Origin: an uncultured Bacilli bacterium
GTDB taxonomy: Bacteria > Bacillota_I > Bacilli_A > RF39 > UBA660
Length of the DNA stretch: 24,277 nucleotides
Reading direction: 5' to 3'
NCBI GenBank assembly: GCA_947623705.1
Contig: CANQHT010000008.1
Coordinates: 1 to 24,277, forward strand
Shown: piece after piece, positions 14,879 to 21,471 of the stretch
Layout: each line of letters starts with the position of its first letter
Numbering within the stretch: the stretch's first letter is position 1
Program-made: the position numbers and the translations under genes
The notes under the pieces: model-generated
What the model was told of the DNA's origin: nothing
Database searches by the model: none
What the model saw: only the letters and a program-made list of their open reading frames with translations

Positions 14879-15316
14879 ATGAATAAAGATGAATATCAAA
14901 AGTTAGTTAAAGAACTATCACCAAAAGAACCAAAGTTAAGAAATGCTTGTGTCGCTTTTTTAGTGGGTGGTTCAGTCGGTTTTATTGGTGAAGTTATCGT
15001 GCGCATTTTAATGGAATCATTTGGTTTATCAAGAGTAGATTCATTTCAATGGTTAGCCTTTATTTTAATCCTTTTTGCAACATTTATGACTGCAATAGGC
15101 AAATTTGATAATTGGGTTTCTAAAGCCAAATGTGGACTAATTATTCCCACCACTGGTTTTGCTCATAGTGTCCAAAGTGCCGCGCTTGATTATAAGAAGG
15201 ATGGGTTTGTTACGGGAATTGGAGCGAATGTTTTTAAACTAGCCGGTTCCGTTATTCTTTATGGAATCGTTAGTGCCTTTTTCTTAATTTTGATAAAGGT
15301 GGTTATTTATGGCTAG
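14879..15316 (+). CDS. spoVAC: Stage V sporulation protein AC (DPA channel subunit)
   Basis: A 145-residue membrane protein. In Bacillus SpoVAC is the mechanosensitive subunit of the inner-membrane channel that moves dipicolinic acid into the spore and releases it at germination. The block PKLRNACVAFLVGGSVGFIGE (about residues 18-38), the FDNWVSKAKCGLIIPTTGFAHS loop and AALDYKKDGFVTGIGANVFKLAGSVI are diagnostic. There are about four hydrophobic segments. The ATG at 14879 has GGTG 6 bases upstream; an earlier ATG at 14867 would place that Shine-Dalgarno inside the gene. It overlaps spoVAD by 8 bases. Confidence 0.95.
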   Translation: MNKDEYQKLVKELSPKEPKLRNACVAFLVGGSVGFIGEVIVRILMESFGLSRVDSFQWLAFILILFATFMTAIGKFDNWVSKAKCGLIIPTTGFAHSVQSAALDYKKDGFVTGIGANVFKLAGSVILYGIVSAFFLILIKVVIYG

Positions 15317-16283
15317 TTTAAAGTTTAATAATGTTTATTTAAAAGATTGGTTAACTTTATCAGGGCCAATGGAAAGTAATAGTCGACTTAAAAAAATTGA
15401 TTTAAAAATGGATGATTATTACTTTGGCGAAAAAACTTTTGAAAAAGCAGAAACTAAAATGCAATATGTCGTTATGCAAAGAATATTAGAGAAAAATCGC
15501 TTGCCAATAAGTGATATTGATTTAATTGTTGGTGGGGATTTACTAGACCAAATATCCGCGACTAGTTATGCTTGTATTAATACGCCAGTATCTTTATTAG
15601 GTATTTATAGTGCGTGTGCAACATTTCCCGAAAGTTTAATTGTGAGTGGGATGTTTTTACAAGATAAAGGCATTAAAAATGTTTTAGGAATAACTAGTAG
15701 CCACAATTTAACGGCCGAAAGACAATTTCGTTATCCAATTGAGTATGGCTCTCCCAAACCTCATACTTCAACATTTACGGCGACGGCGGCGATTAGTGCT
15801 TTAGTGACAAATTTAGAAAGTAAAGTTAAAATTGAAGCAGCCACAATCGGGAAAGTAACAGAGATGGGCATTAAAGATGCGAATAACTTAGGAGCTGTTA
15901 TGGCACCGGCGGCTGCCAGGACTTTATATGAACATTTACAAGACTTAAAAAGAGATATTGATTATTATGACTTAATATTAACGGGTGACTTAGGTTGTGT
16001 AGGGGCATCTATTTTTAAGGCTTATTTAGAAAGAAAATATAATCTTAAAATAAAGAAACATTTAGATGCTGGTTGTGAGTTATATTTAAAAAGTCAAGAA
16101 GCGTATGCTGGTGGGTCGGGTCCGGCTTGTTTACCTTTAGTTTTATTTAATAAAATCTTACCGAGTAATAAATATAAGAAGATTTTAATAATTGGGACGG
16201 GTGCTTTACATAGTAAGACTTTTGTTAATCAAAAAAGTCCAATTCCAGCGATAGCCCATGCCGTTAGTTTGGAGGTTAATTAA
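15309..16283 (+). CDS. spoVAD: Stage V sporulation protein AD
   Basis: A 324-residue, thiolase-fold-like, non-membrane protein. In Bacillus SpoVAD binds dipicolinic acid and is part of the SpoVA complex at the spore inner membrane. Diagnostic blocks include a GDLLDQISATSYA segment, GIYSACATFPESLIVSGM, GITSSHNLTAERQFRYPIEYG, PHTSTFTATAA, and near the end LTGDLGCVGAS and AYAGGSGPACLP. Its length is close to Bacillus SpoVAD (338). GGTGG about 7 bases before the ATG, together with the 8-base overlap with spoVAC, indicates coupled translation. Confidence 0.96.
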   Translation: MASLKFNNVYLKDWLTLSGPMESNSRLKKIDLKMDDYYFGEKTFEKAETKMQYVVMQRILEKNRLPISDIDLIVGGDLLDQISATSYACINTPVSLLGIYSACATFPESLIVSGMFLQDKGIKNVLGITSSHNLTAERQFRYPIEYGSPKPHTSTFTATAAISALVTNLESKVKIEAATIGKVTEMGIKDANNLGAVMAPAAARTLYEHLQDLKRDIDYYDLILTGDLGCVGASIFKAYLERKYNLKIKKHLDAGCELYLKSQEAYAGGSGPACLPLVLFNKILPSNKYKKILIIGTGALHSKTFVNQKSPIPAIAHAVSLEVN

Positions 16284-16284
16284 T

Positions 16285-16632
16285 ATGTATTTACAAGCTT
16301 TTCTTTTTGCGGGTTTCGTTTGTCTTATTTGCCAAGTAGTTTTAGATAATACTAAACTTACTCCCGGTCACATTACTAGTGGTATGACTGTTATCGGCGC
16401 TTTCCTTTCTTTTTTGGGAGTGTACGATAAAATAGTCTCTTGGTGTGGAGCGGGAGCCACAACCCTTATTTCCAATTTTGGCCATATGCTATATTCAGCA
16501 GGAATGGCCGGTTATAATGAAAGTGGCATTTTAGGTTTATTTTCCAGTATGTTATGTTCATCCGGAATTGCCATCGTAAGTGTCGTTATATTTTCCTTTG
16601 TTTTTACTTTAATTTTTAAACCAAAGGACTAG
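16285..16632 (+). CDS. spoVAE: Stage V sporulation protein AE (SpoVAEb type)
   Basis: A 115-residue membrane protein with about three hydrophobic segments, part of the DPA channel complex. Diagnostic blocks are a start with AFLFAGFVCLICQ, then DNTKLTPGHITSGMTVIGAFLSFLG and GAGATTLISNFG. The ATG at 16285 is chosen because GGAGG (16271-16275) lies 9 bases upstream, one base after the spoVAD stop; an ATG at 16258 is inside spoVAD. SpoVAA and SpoVAB, present in Bacillus, are not in this operon, so this is the minimal AC-AD-AE set seen in many Clostridia. Confidence 0.93.
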   Translation: MYLQAFLFAGFVCLICQVVLDNTKLTPGHITSGMTVIGAFLSFLGVYDKIVSWCGAGATTLISNFGHMLYSAGMAGYNESGILGLFSSMLCSSGIAIVSVVIFSFVFTLIFKPKD

Positions 16633-16652
16633 AGAGAATTTCTCTCTTTTTG
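16631..16652 (+). terminator. Terminator of the spoVA operon
   Basis: AGAGAGA (16631-16637) pairs with TCTCTCT (16641-16647) around ATT, then a T run. The stem overlaps the spoVAE stop. Confidence 0.7.
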
Positions 16653-16666
16653 TTTACCTAAAATTT

Positions 16667-16675
16667 TGCTATAAT
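16667..16675 (+). promoter_or_regulatory. Promoter of tRNA-Arg (extended -10)
   Basis: TGCTATAAT is a perfect extended -10, 11 bases before the tRNA. No good -35 is seen. Confidence 0.6.
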
Positions 16676-16686
16676 ATATCTAGGTT

Positions 16687-16763
16687 GTCCTCGTAGCTCA
16701 GTTGGATAGAGCACATGCCTCCTAAGCGTGGGGTCGGAAGTTCGAATCTTCTCGGGGACGCCA
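16687..16763 (+). tRNA. tRNA-Arg(CCU)
   Basis: A 77-base tRNA with encoded CCA. The acceptor stem GTCCTCG pairs with CGGGGAC with one wobble pair. The D stem is GCTC/GAGC, and the anticodon stem CATGC/GCGTG encloses CTCCTAA, giving anticodon CCU. The T stem GGAAG/CTTCT holds the TTCGAAT loop. Its last 23 bases begin a 27-bp repeat found again 2.6 kb downstream. Confidence 0.96.
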
Positions 16764-16767
16764 TTTT
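16741..16767 (+). repeat. attL-like repeat in the tRNA-Arg 3' end
   Basis: A 27-bp sequence running from the T loop of tRNA-Arg through CCA and four T. An exact copy lies at 19384-19410. The pair is too long and too GC-rich for this AT-rich region to be chance, and marks tRNA-targeted integration. Confidence 0.88.
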
Positions 16768-16777
16768 GTTAAGAAAG

Positions 16778-16810
16778 GTCTTGACTTTAAATGATTTCAA
16801 GACATTTTTT
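16778..16810 (+). terminator. Terminator of tRNA-Arg, supplied by the islet
   Basis: GTCTTGA (16778-16784) pairs with TCAAGAC (16797-16803), 12-base loop, then A and six T. The rest of the gap up to the promoter at 17028 is AT-rich with no ORF or structured RNA that I can support. Confidence 0.75.
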
Positions 16811-16997
16811 CATTTTTGAAAAGTATTAAAACAATATGATGAATTATGAGATTATTAGTTTTAAAAATTGATTAAATTATATCGTGATTATAAAAGTTAA
16901 TAATTTTTGAAATATACAACATTAACTATTTAGAAAAAATATATAAATTCAAAATCAAAAGAGTTAAGAACAAAGTAAATTAAAAAAATGCTTTTTT

Positions 16998-17036
16998 CAT
17001 GTAACTATGTCCATATCATGTAAAATATGGTATAAT
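16998..17036 (+). promoter_or_regulatory. Promoter and possible operator of the type IIG gene
   Basis: TATAAT (17031-17036) with TGG before it forms an extended -10; no clear -35 is seen. CCATAT (17011-17016) and ATATGG (17025-17030) form an inverted repeat touching the -10. CATGTAA occurs twice 19 bp apart (16998-17004 and 17017-17023). These repeats could bind a repressor, but no controller gene is present. Confidence 0.55.
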
Positions 17037-17059
17037 AAAAATGTATATTGGAGGTAGTA

Positions 17060-19303
17060 ATGAAAAAGTATAATATTGAACGAGAGGGCCAAATTGATTT
17101 TTTTGATCAATTTAGTATAGACTATATAAATAATAATGTTTTGATTGATAACACTGATGGTGTTTATAATGGTAATTTATTAGAATTTAAACTTAATATT
17201 ACTGATATTAATAAAGTGTTATTTCAAACAATTAAATACTTATCTAGTATGAGAATTAAAGGCGAGTCTATTCCTGCTAACATTTTATGTATAGATTTAA
17301 ATTCAAAAATATGTTATGTTTATCATTCTATTGATTATTTTGATGAAATTCATGAAATATATTATGGTGGTGCAAGTAAAAATATAGACGGTTTTGTTTC
17401 AAAAGATTATTTTGATAAAATTGATTATTCTAGTATGAATGGTGCGTTAAAACTAAAAAGTTATTTAAAAGAAACAAACTATATGAAGATTAAACTTGAT
17501 GAAAATTGTATTGTTGGATGGGCAGAAAGATATTATAGAGAACATCCTAAAGCAGATAAAGGTGATTTTCTTGATGATAGAGAGGGGTTAATAGTTAATA
17601 AAACATCAGAAATAAGAGAACCTAAAGTATTTAAAGATTATATAATTCCATATACAGGAAAAACTAACGAAAAATTTAAATATTTAATGGATAAATTAAA
17701 TGATAGGCTGCATAAAAAAGATTTAGGTGCCTATTATACACCTATTCCTTATTGTGAAATGGCTGCAAATTTGGTAAGGGAGGCCATAAAAAAAGTTCCA
17801 AATGGGAATGACTATATTATTTTAGATAGATGCGCAGGAACTGGAAATCTTGAAAGTGTTTTAAGTGATGAAGAATTATCTCATTGTATTTTGTCGACAA
17901 TAGAATATTATGAATATAAAGTTTTACTAGAAAGATTAGGCCAAAAAGTAAGAGCGATTATTCCTCCAATAGAATCTCAAGTAAAATATCAAAACGGACT
18001 TATTATGAATGCAGACGCAATGTCTAAAGAATATTTAGAAAATGATATAATAAAAAAATATATTGATGATAAGAAATGCACAGTTATATTATTTGAAAAT
18101 CCGCCATATAATGATACATCATCAATAACATCTATATATGATGAAGATGGAAATAAACACACTACAAATAATAAAGAGTCATTTATATATAAAGAAATGA
18201 GCAAAGATAAAGATAATTTTAGAATTAAAAATATAGCCACTGTTAGAGATTATGTAAATAGATTTATTTGGAGTGGATTTAAGTATTATTTAAGGCAAAA
18301 AAGTGATGCTTACATTGTATTTTCTCCAGTTAAATATTTTAAAAGTATTGGTATAATTCAAAATGATGATTTGAGATTTGAAAAAGGCTTTTTGTTTAAT
18401 AAAAAGCATTTTCATTCTAGTGCTTCAGCAATTTCATGTATTTATTGGAAATACGAAAATAATAATATATCAAAAAAATATATTTTACCTGCTTATGATA
18501 TAGATGATAATAATGAATTAAAATATATACAAGATGTTGAAATAAAAAAGGTATATAAAGCATTTAACGATTATCAAGATAAAATTAAAGGAAATAATCA
18601 AATATACATTTGTTGTGATTCTTCAGGATATGAAACTTTTGGAAAAAGAATCGAAACAGCAAGTTATGATGATGATGACATATTGGGGTATTTTTGTCTA
18701 GTATCTGACGCATTTGATTTAGGTAGATTAGTTTATTTTAATGGTAGAGGTTTTTACTTGAATAAATCAAATTATATCAACAAATTGCCCCTATTTTGTG
18801 CTAAAATGTATCATCCGGAAAATTGGTATGAAAAAGATGTATATTTCCAATGCTCTGATAAAGGTAATGAATATTTATCTGATAAAGATTTATTGAAACA
18901 ATCTTTAATATATACATGTTTAACAACTCAAAATCATATGTGTTCTTTTGTAGGTAGTAATAATAAGTTATATAAAAATGAATTATGTTTCGATGAAAAT
19001 ACTATTGCATTACAGTATTTAAATAAATTAAAATTAACAGAAGAAGAAAAAGAATTGATAAATTTATCAAAAACAATTAATAATTTAGCAAGAGAAACAA
19101 AAAATTATAATAAAGATTTTACTTATGGATTATATCAAATAGAAAATCAATTAAATACATATAAAATTGAAGAAGATACTAAAAAGAAAATTTATGACTA
19201 TCCAATTTTAAATGGACATATTAATACTCTAAAATCATTGTTAAAGAAATATTATAAAAATAATATTGAGCCAAAATTATTTGAATACGAATTATTAAAA
19301 TAG
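17060..19303 (+). CDS. Type IIG restriction-modification enzyme (PD-(D/E)XK nuclease fused to N6-adenine methyltransferase)
   Basis: A 747-residue single-chain R-M protein. Residues about 1-110 look like a PD-(D/E)XK nuclease: E8, D33, then E42-F-K44 and Q56-x3-Y60. The methyltransferase part has motif X-like DLGAYYTP (about 221-228), the SAM-binding DRCAGTGNLE (256-265) and the catalytic NPPY (347-350) typical of gamma-type N6-adenine enzymes. The C-terminal half (about 400-747) is probably the target-recognition domain plus helices. Such enzymes cut unmodified foreign DNA, so a phage-defence role is likely. The ATG at 17060 is chosen because GGAGG (17050-17054) is 5 bases upstream; the TTG at 17048 overlaps it. 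If the nuclease reading is wrong, it is an orphan Eco57I-like methyltransferase. Confidence 0.87.
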   Translation: MKKYNIEREGQIDFFDQFSIDYINNNVLIDNTDGVYNGNLLEFKLNITDINKVLFQTIKYLSSMRIKGESIPANILCIDLNSKICYVYHSIDYFDEIHEIYYGGASKNIDGFVSKDYFDKIDYSSMNGALKLKSYLKETNYMKIKLDENCIVGWAERYYREHPKADKGDFLDDREGLIVNKTSEIREPKVFKDYIIPYTGKTNEKFKYLMDKLNDRLHKKDLGAYYTPIPYCEMAANLVREAIKKVPNGNDYIILDRCAGTGNLESVLSDEELSHCILSTIEYYEYKVLLERLGQKVRAIIPPIESQVKYQNGLIMNADAMSKEYLENDIIKKYIDDKKCTVILFENPPYNDTSSITSIYDEDGNKHTTNNKESFIYKEMSKDKDNFRIKNIATVRDYVNRFIWSGFKYYLRQKSDAYIVFSPVKYFKSIGIIQNDDLRFEKGFLFNKKHFHSSASAISCIYWKYENNNISKKYILPAYDIDDNNELKYIQDVEIKKVYKAFNDYQDKIKGNNQIYICCDSSGYETFGKRIETASYDDDDILGYFCLVSDAFDLGRLVYFNGRGFYLNKSNYINKLPLFCAKMYHPENWYEKDVYFQCSDKGNEYLSDKDLLKQSLIYTCLTTQNHMCSFVGSNNKLYKNELCFDENTIALQYLNKLKLTEEEKELINLSKTINNLARETKNYNKDFTYGLYQIENQLNTYKIEEDTKKKIYDYPILNGHINTLKSLLKKYYKNNIEPKLFEYELLK

Positions 19304-19312
19304 AAATAAAAG

Positions 19313-19343
19313 AACTAGATCATAAATATTCTAGTTTTTTTAG
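19313..19343 (+). terminator. Terminator of the type IIG gene
   Basis: AACTAGA (19313-19319) pairs with TCTAGTT (19330-19336) around a 10-base loop, then a T run. Confidence 0.75.
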
Positions 19344-19383
19344 TAATTTTTCATTTCTTCTAATTTTTTAATTGATGAACAAA

Positions 19384-19410
19384 TTCGAATCTTCTCGGGG
19401 ACGCCATTTT
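19384..19410 (+). repeat. attR-like repeat (copy of the tRNA-Arg 3' end)
   Basis: Exact 27-bp copy of 16741-16767. Flanking bases on both sides differ from the first copy, so the repeat ends are sharp. No other tRNA parts are present here, so this is not a second tRNA gene. Confidence 0.88.
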
Positions 19411-19425
19411 TTTATTTGAAACTCC

Positions 19426-19451
19426 TGGTAATTTAGACTTACCATTTTTTT
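19426..19451 (+). terminator. Hairpin terminator, probably the original one of tRNA-Arg
   Basis: TGGTAA (19426-19431) pairs with TTACCA (19439-19444), then seven T. It lies 16 bases after the second repeat, where the tRNA's own terminator would have been before insertion. Confidence 0.7.
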
Positions 19452-19475
19452 ACAATCATTTTATAAAACAAATGT

Positions 19476-19504
19476 TTGATTTTAAGAAAATTTTAGGTTA
19501 TAAT
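19476..19504 (+). promoter_or_regulatory. SigA promoter of the radical-SAM operon
   Basis: TTGATT (19476-19481), a 17-bp spacer and TATAAT (19499-19504). GGTGA (19511-19515) serves the ATG at 19522. Confidence 0.75.
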
Positions 19505-19521
19505 ATTATTGGTGAATAGAT

Positions 19522-20730
19522 ATGGACTTAAAAGAAAAATTAATAATTTTAGCTGATAGCGCCAAGTATGATGCTTCATGTTCATCAAGTGGTAGTACCA
19601 GAAATAGTAATAGTGGTTTTGGCAATGTCGCTTATTCTGGTATTTGTCATTCCTTTACATCCGATGGTAGATGTATATCCCTTTTAAAAATTTTACTCAC
19701 TAATAATTGTATTTTTGATTGTAAGTATTGTATTAATAGAAGAACCAATAATGTTAAAAGAGCCATGTTTACTCCGGAAGAAATATGTAATATTACGATT
19801 AATTTTTATCGAAGAAATTATATTGAAGGATTATTCTTAAGTTCCGGAATTATTAAGAGTCCTGATTATACAATGGAACTTTTGATTAAAACTATTGAAA
19901 TGTTAAGATACAAATATCACTTTGGAGGATATATTCATGCGAAAGCCATACCCGGGGCTAGTGAATATCTTTTGAAAAAATTGGGTAAACTAGTTGATAG
20001 GTTAAGCGCAAATATTGAACTACCTACCGATAATGGTTTAAAACTACTGGCTCCCAATAAAGATAGTAAAAATGTCACGAAAATTATGCAATATGTAAAA
20101 GATAATCGGAATAAGAATTTTGTCTCGGCTGGTCAAAGTACCCAAATGGTTATCGGAGCTACCCAAGAAAGTGATTTAGATATTATGAATAGAAGTAGTA
20201 GTCTTTATGATAGTTATAAGTTAAAAAGAGTTTTTTATTCAGCATATATTCCGGTAAATGTTGATAAAAACTTACCATCTTTACAAATGCCACCTTTAAA
20301 AAGAGAAAATCGTTTATATCAAGCTGATTGGCTCCTTCGTTATTACAATTTTAAAGTAACAGACTTACTTGATCAAGATAATCCTAATTTTAATGTTTTA
20401 GTGGACCCTAAAGCATCTTGGGCTTTAAAACATTTAGATGAATTTCCGAAAGAAGTAAATAATTGTAATTATTATGAATTACTAAAAATACCGGGAGTAG
20501 GAGTAACCTCCGCTAAAAGAATAATTGCATCAAGAAAACATTTTAAATTAACTTTTAAAGATTTAAAAAAGATGGGTGTGGTCTTAAAAAGAGCGGGTTA
20601 TTTTATTACTTGTAATGGGGAATACTATATCAAACGCGAATTACTTAATAAAGAATTTATTGAAAATAATCTAATTTTAGAAGAAAAGGTACCAGAAGTA
20701 AATAAAATAGAACAGTTGAGGTTATTTTAA
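19522..20730 (+). CDS. Radical-SAM protein of the putative DNA modification/repair family (TIGR03916-like)
   Basis: A 402-residue protein. The iron-sulfur/SAM motif is C63-x3-C67-x2-C70 (CIFDCKYC), after the family's KYDASCSSSG and SGICHSFTSDGRC blocks. An LFLSSGI segment and an SANIELPTDNGLKLLAPNK segment follow; both are typical of the 'putative DNA modification/repair radical SAM protein' family. A helix-hairpin-helix near the C-terminus (LKIPGVGVTSAKRII) suggests DNA binding. The family usually sits next to a DUF4130 protein fused to uracil-DNA glycosylase, and the next gene is such a partner. The reaction is not known. The stop directly abuts the next ATG. Confidence 0.9.
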   Translation: MDLKEKLIILADSAKYDASCSSSGSTRNSNSGFGNVAYSGICHSFTSDGRCISLLKILLTNNCIFDCKYCINRRTNNVKRAMFTPEEICNITINFYRRNYIEGLFLSSGIIKSPDYTMELLIKTIEMLRYKYHFGGYIHAKAIPGASEYLLKKLGKLVDRLSANIELPTDNGLKLLAPNKDSKNVTKIMQYVKDNRNKNFVSAGQSTQMVIGATQESDLDIMNRSSSLYDSYKLKRVFYSAYIPVNVDKNLPSLQMPPLKRENRLYQADWLLRYYNFKVTDLLDQDNPNFNVLVDPKASWALKHLDEFPKEVNNCNYYELLKIPGVGVTSAKRIIASRKHFKLTFKDLKKMGVVLKRAGYFITCNGEYYIKRELLNKEFIENNLILEEKVPEVNKIEQLRLF

Positions 20731-21471
20731 ATGAATGTATATATTTATAATGATAGTTTTATCAGTTTACTTAATTTAATTAAAATATTATTTAAGAATA
20801 AAGTTAAACCAGATAATATAAAAAATCATGATTATACAGGTGATTTATTTGCTAATTTAATAAAACTGGATATAGAAGAAGATAGTAAGGTGATAAATGT
20901 ATTCATTAAGCATTTTAATCATTATCATTTTAATTTAATCTATTATGTCTTTTTAAGTAATGAAGAAAATAAAGAATTAATTATCTATTATTTTTTATTA
21001 AATTATTTTAAGTACCGGGATAATTTAACGAGAATGCGCAATTTAAAATGTGTGAGTGAAGTTTTAAGGATTAGTAAAAAAGTTAAAAATGAAGCCCATA
21101 AAATGAAAGGATTCACAAGGTTTAAAGAATTAAAAAATAATGTTTTATATGCCGAGATTAATCCGGATAATGACATTTTATTTCCGTTGTCGATTCATTT
21201 TAAAAGAAGACTATCTAGTGAATATTGGCTTATTAAAGATGTTAATCATCATTTAGTAAGTATTTATGATAGAAAAGATTTCTATATTGTGAAAGAAGAT
21301 GATGTCAAGATTGATGAAATATTAAGTACGAAAGAAGAATTATTTAAAGATTTATGGTGTACTTTTTATAAAACAGTTGGTATAAAAGAAAGAAAAAATG
21401 ACCGATGTCGAATGAATTTTATGCCCAAAAAATATTGGAATTATTTATGTGAAGTGGAAGGTGAATTATGA
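20731..21471 (+). CDS. DUF4130/TIGR03915-type partner of the radical-SAM protein, without the glycosylase domain
   Basis: A 246-residue protein. The second half shows the family pattern: EAHKMKGFTRFKEL, YAEINPDNDILFPLSIHFKRR, YWLIKD, then LWCTFYKTVGIKERKN and MPKKYWNYL. In many bacteria this domain is fused to a uracil-DNA glycosylase, but that domain is absent here; the length fits the DUF4130 part alone. It begins at the base after the radical-SAM stop (GAGG 9 bases upstream) and overlaps the GroEL-like gene by four bases (ATGA). A joint role in DNA repair is the family's annotation, not shown by experiment as far as I know. Confidence 0.83.
   Translation: MNVYIYNDSFISLLNLIKILFKNKVKPDNIKNHDYTGDLFANLIKLDIEEDSKVINVFIKHFNHYHFNLIYYVFLSNEENKELIIYYFLLNYFKYRDNLTRMRNLKCVSEVLRISKKVKNEAHKMKGFTRFKELKNNVLYAEINPDNDILFPLSIHFKRRLSSEYWLIKDVNHHLVSIYDRKDFYIVKEDDVKIDEILSTKEELFKDLWCTFYKTVGIKERKNDRCRMNFMPKKYWNYLCEVEGEL

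Larger units (their letters stand above)
16741..19410 (+). mobile_element. 2.6 kb islet integrated in tRNA-Arg(CCU), with one type IIG gene and no integrase
   Basis: Bounded by the 27-bp exact direct repeats, which start 2643 bp apart. The first copy completes the tRNA and the second is a stray 3' tRNA end. Inside are a hairpin terminator right after the tRNA, about 220 bp of AT-rich sequence with no gene seen, a promoter, the restriction-modification gene and its terminator. There is no integrase or excisionase frame, so the islet is non-autonomous, moved in trans, or a remnant of a larger island. The sequence after the second repeat begins with another hairpin terminator, which fits the original tRNA downstream region. 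Confidence 0.85.

Noticed and set aside
16764..17047. An integrase or small gene in the islet's leading gap
   Set aside because: No frame of useful length with a start and Shine-Dalgarno; only a terminator and promoter elements are supported.
17989..18240. Minus-strand hydrophobic frame inside the type IIG gene
   Set aside because: It is antisense to the methyltransferase catalytic region and has no ribosome site.
19384..19410. A second tRNA-Arg gene
   Set aside because: Only the 3' part from the T loop onward is present; acceptor 5' side, D arm and anticodon arm are missing.
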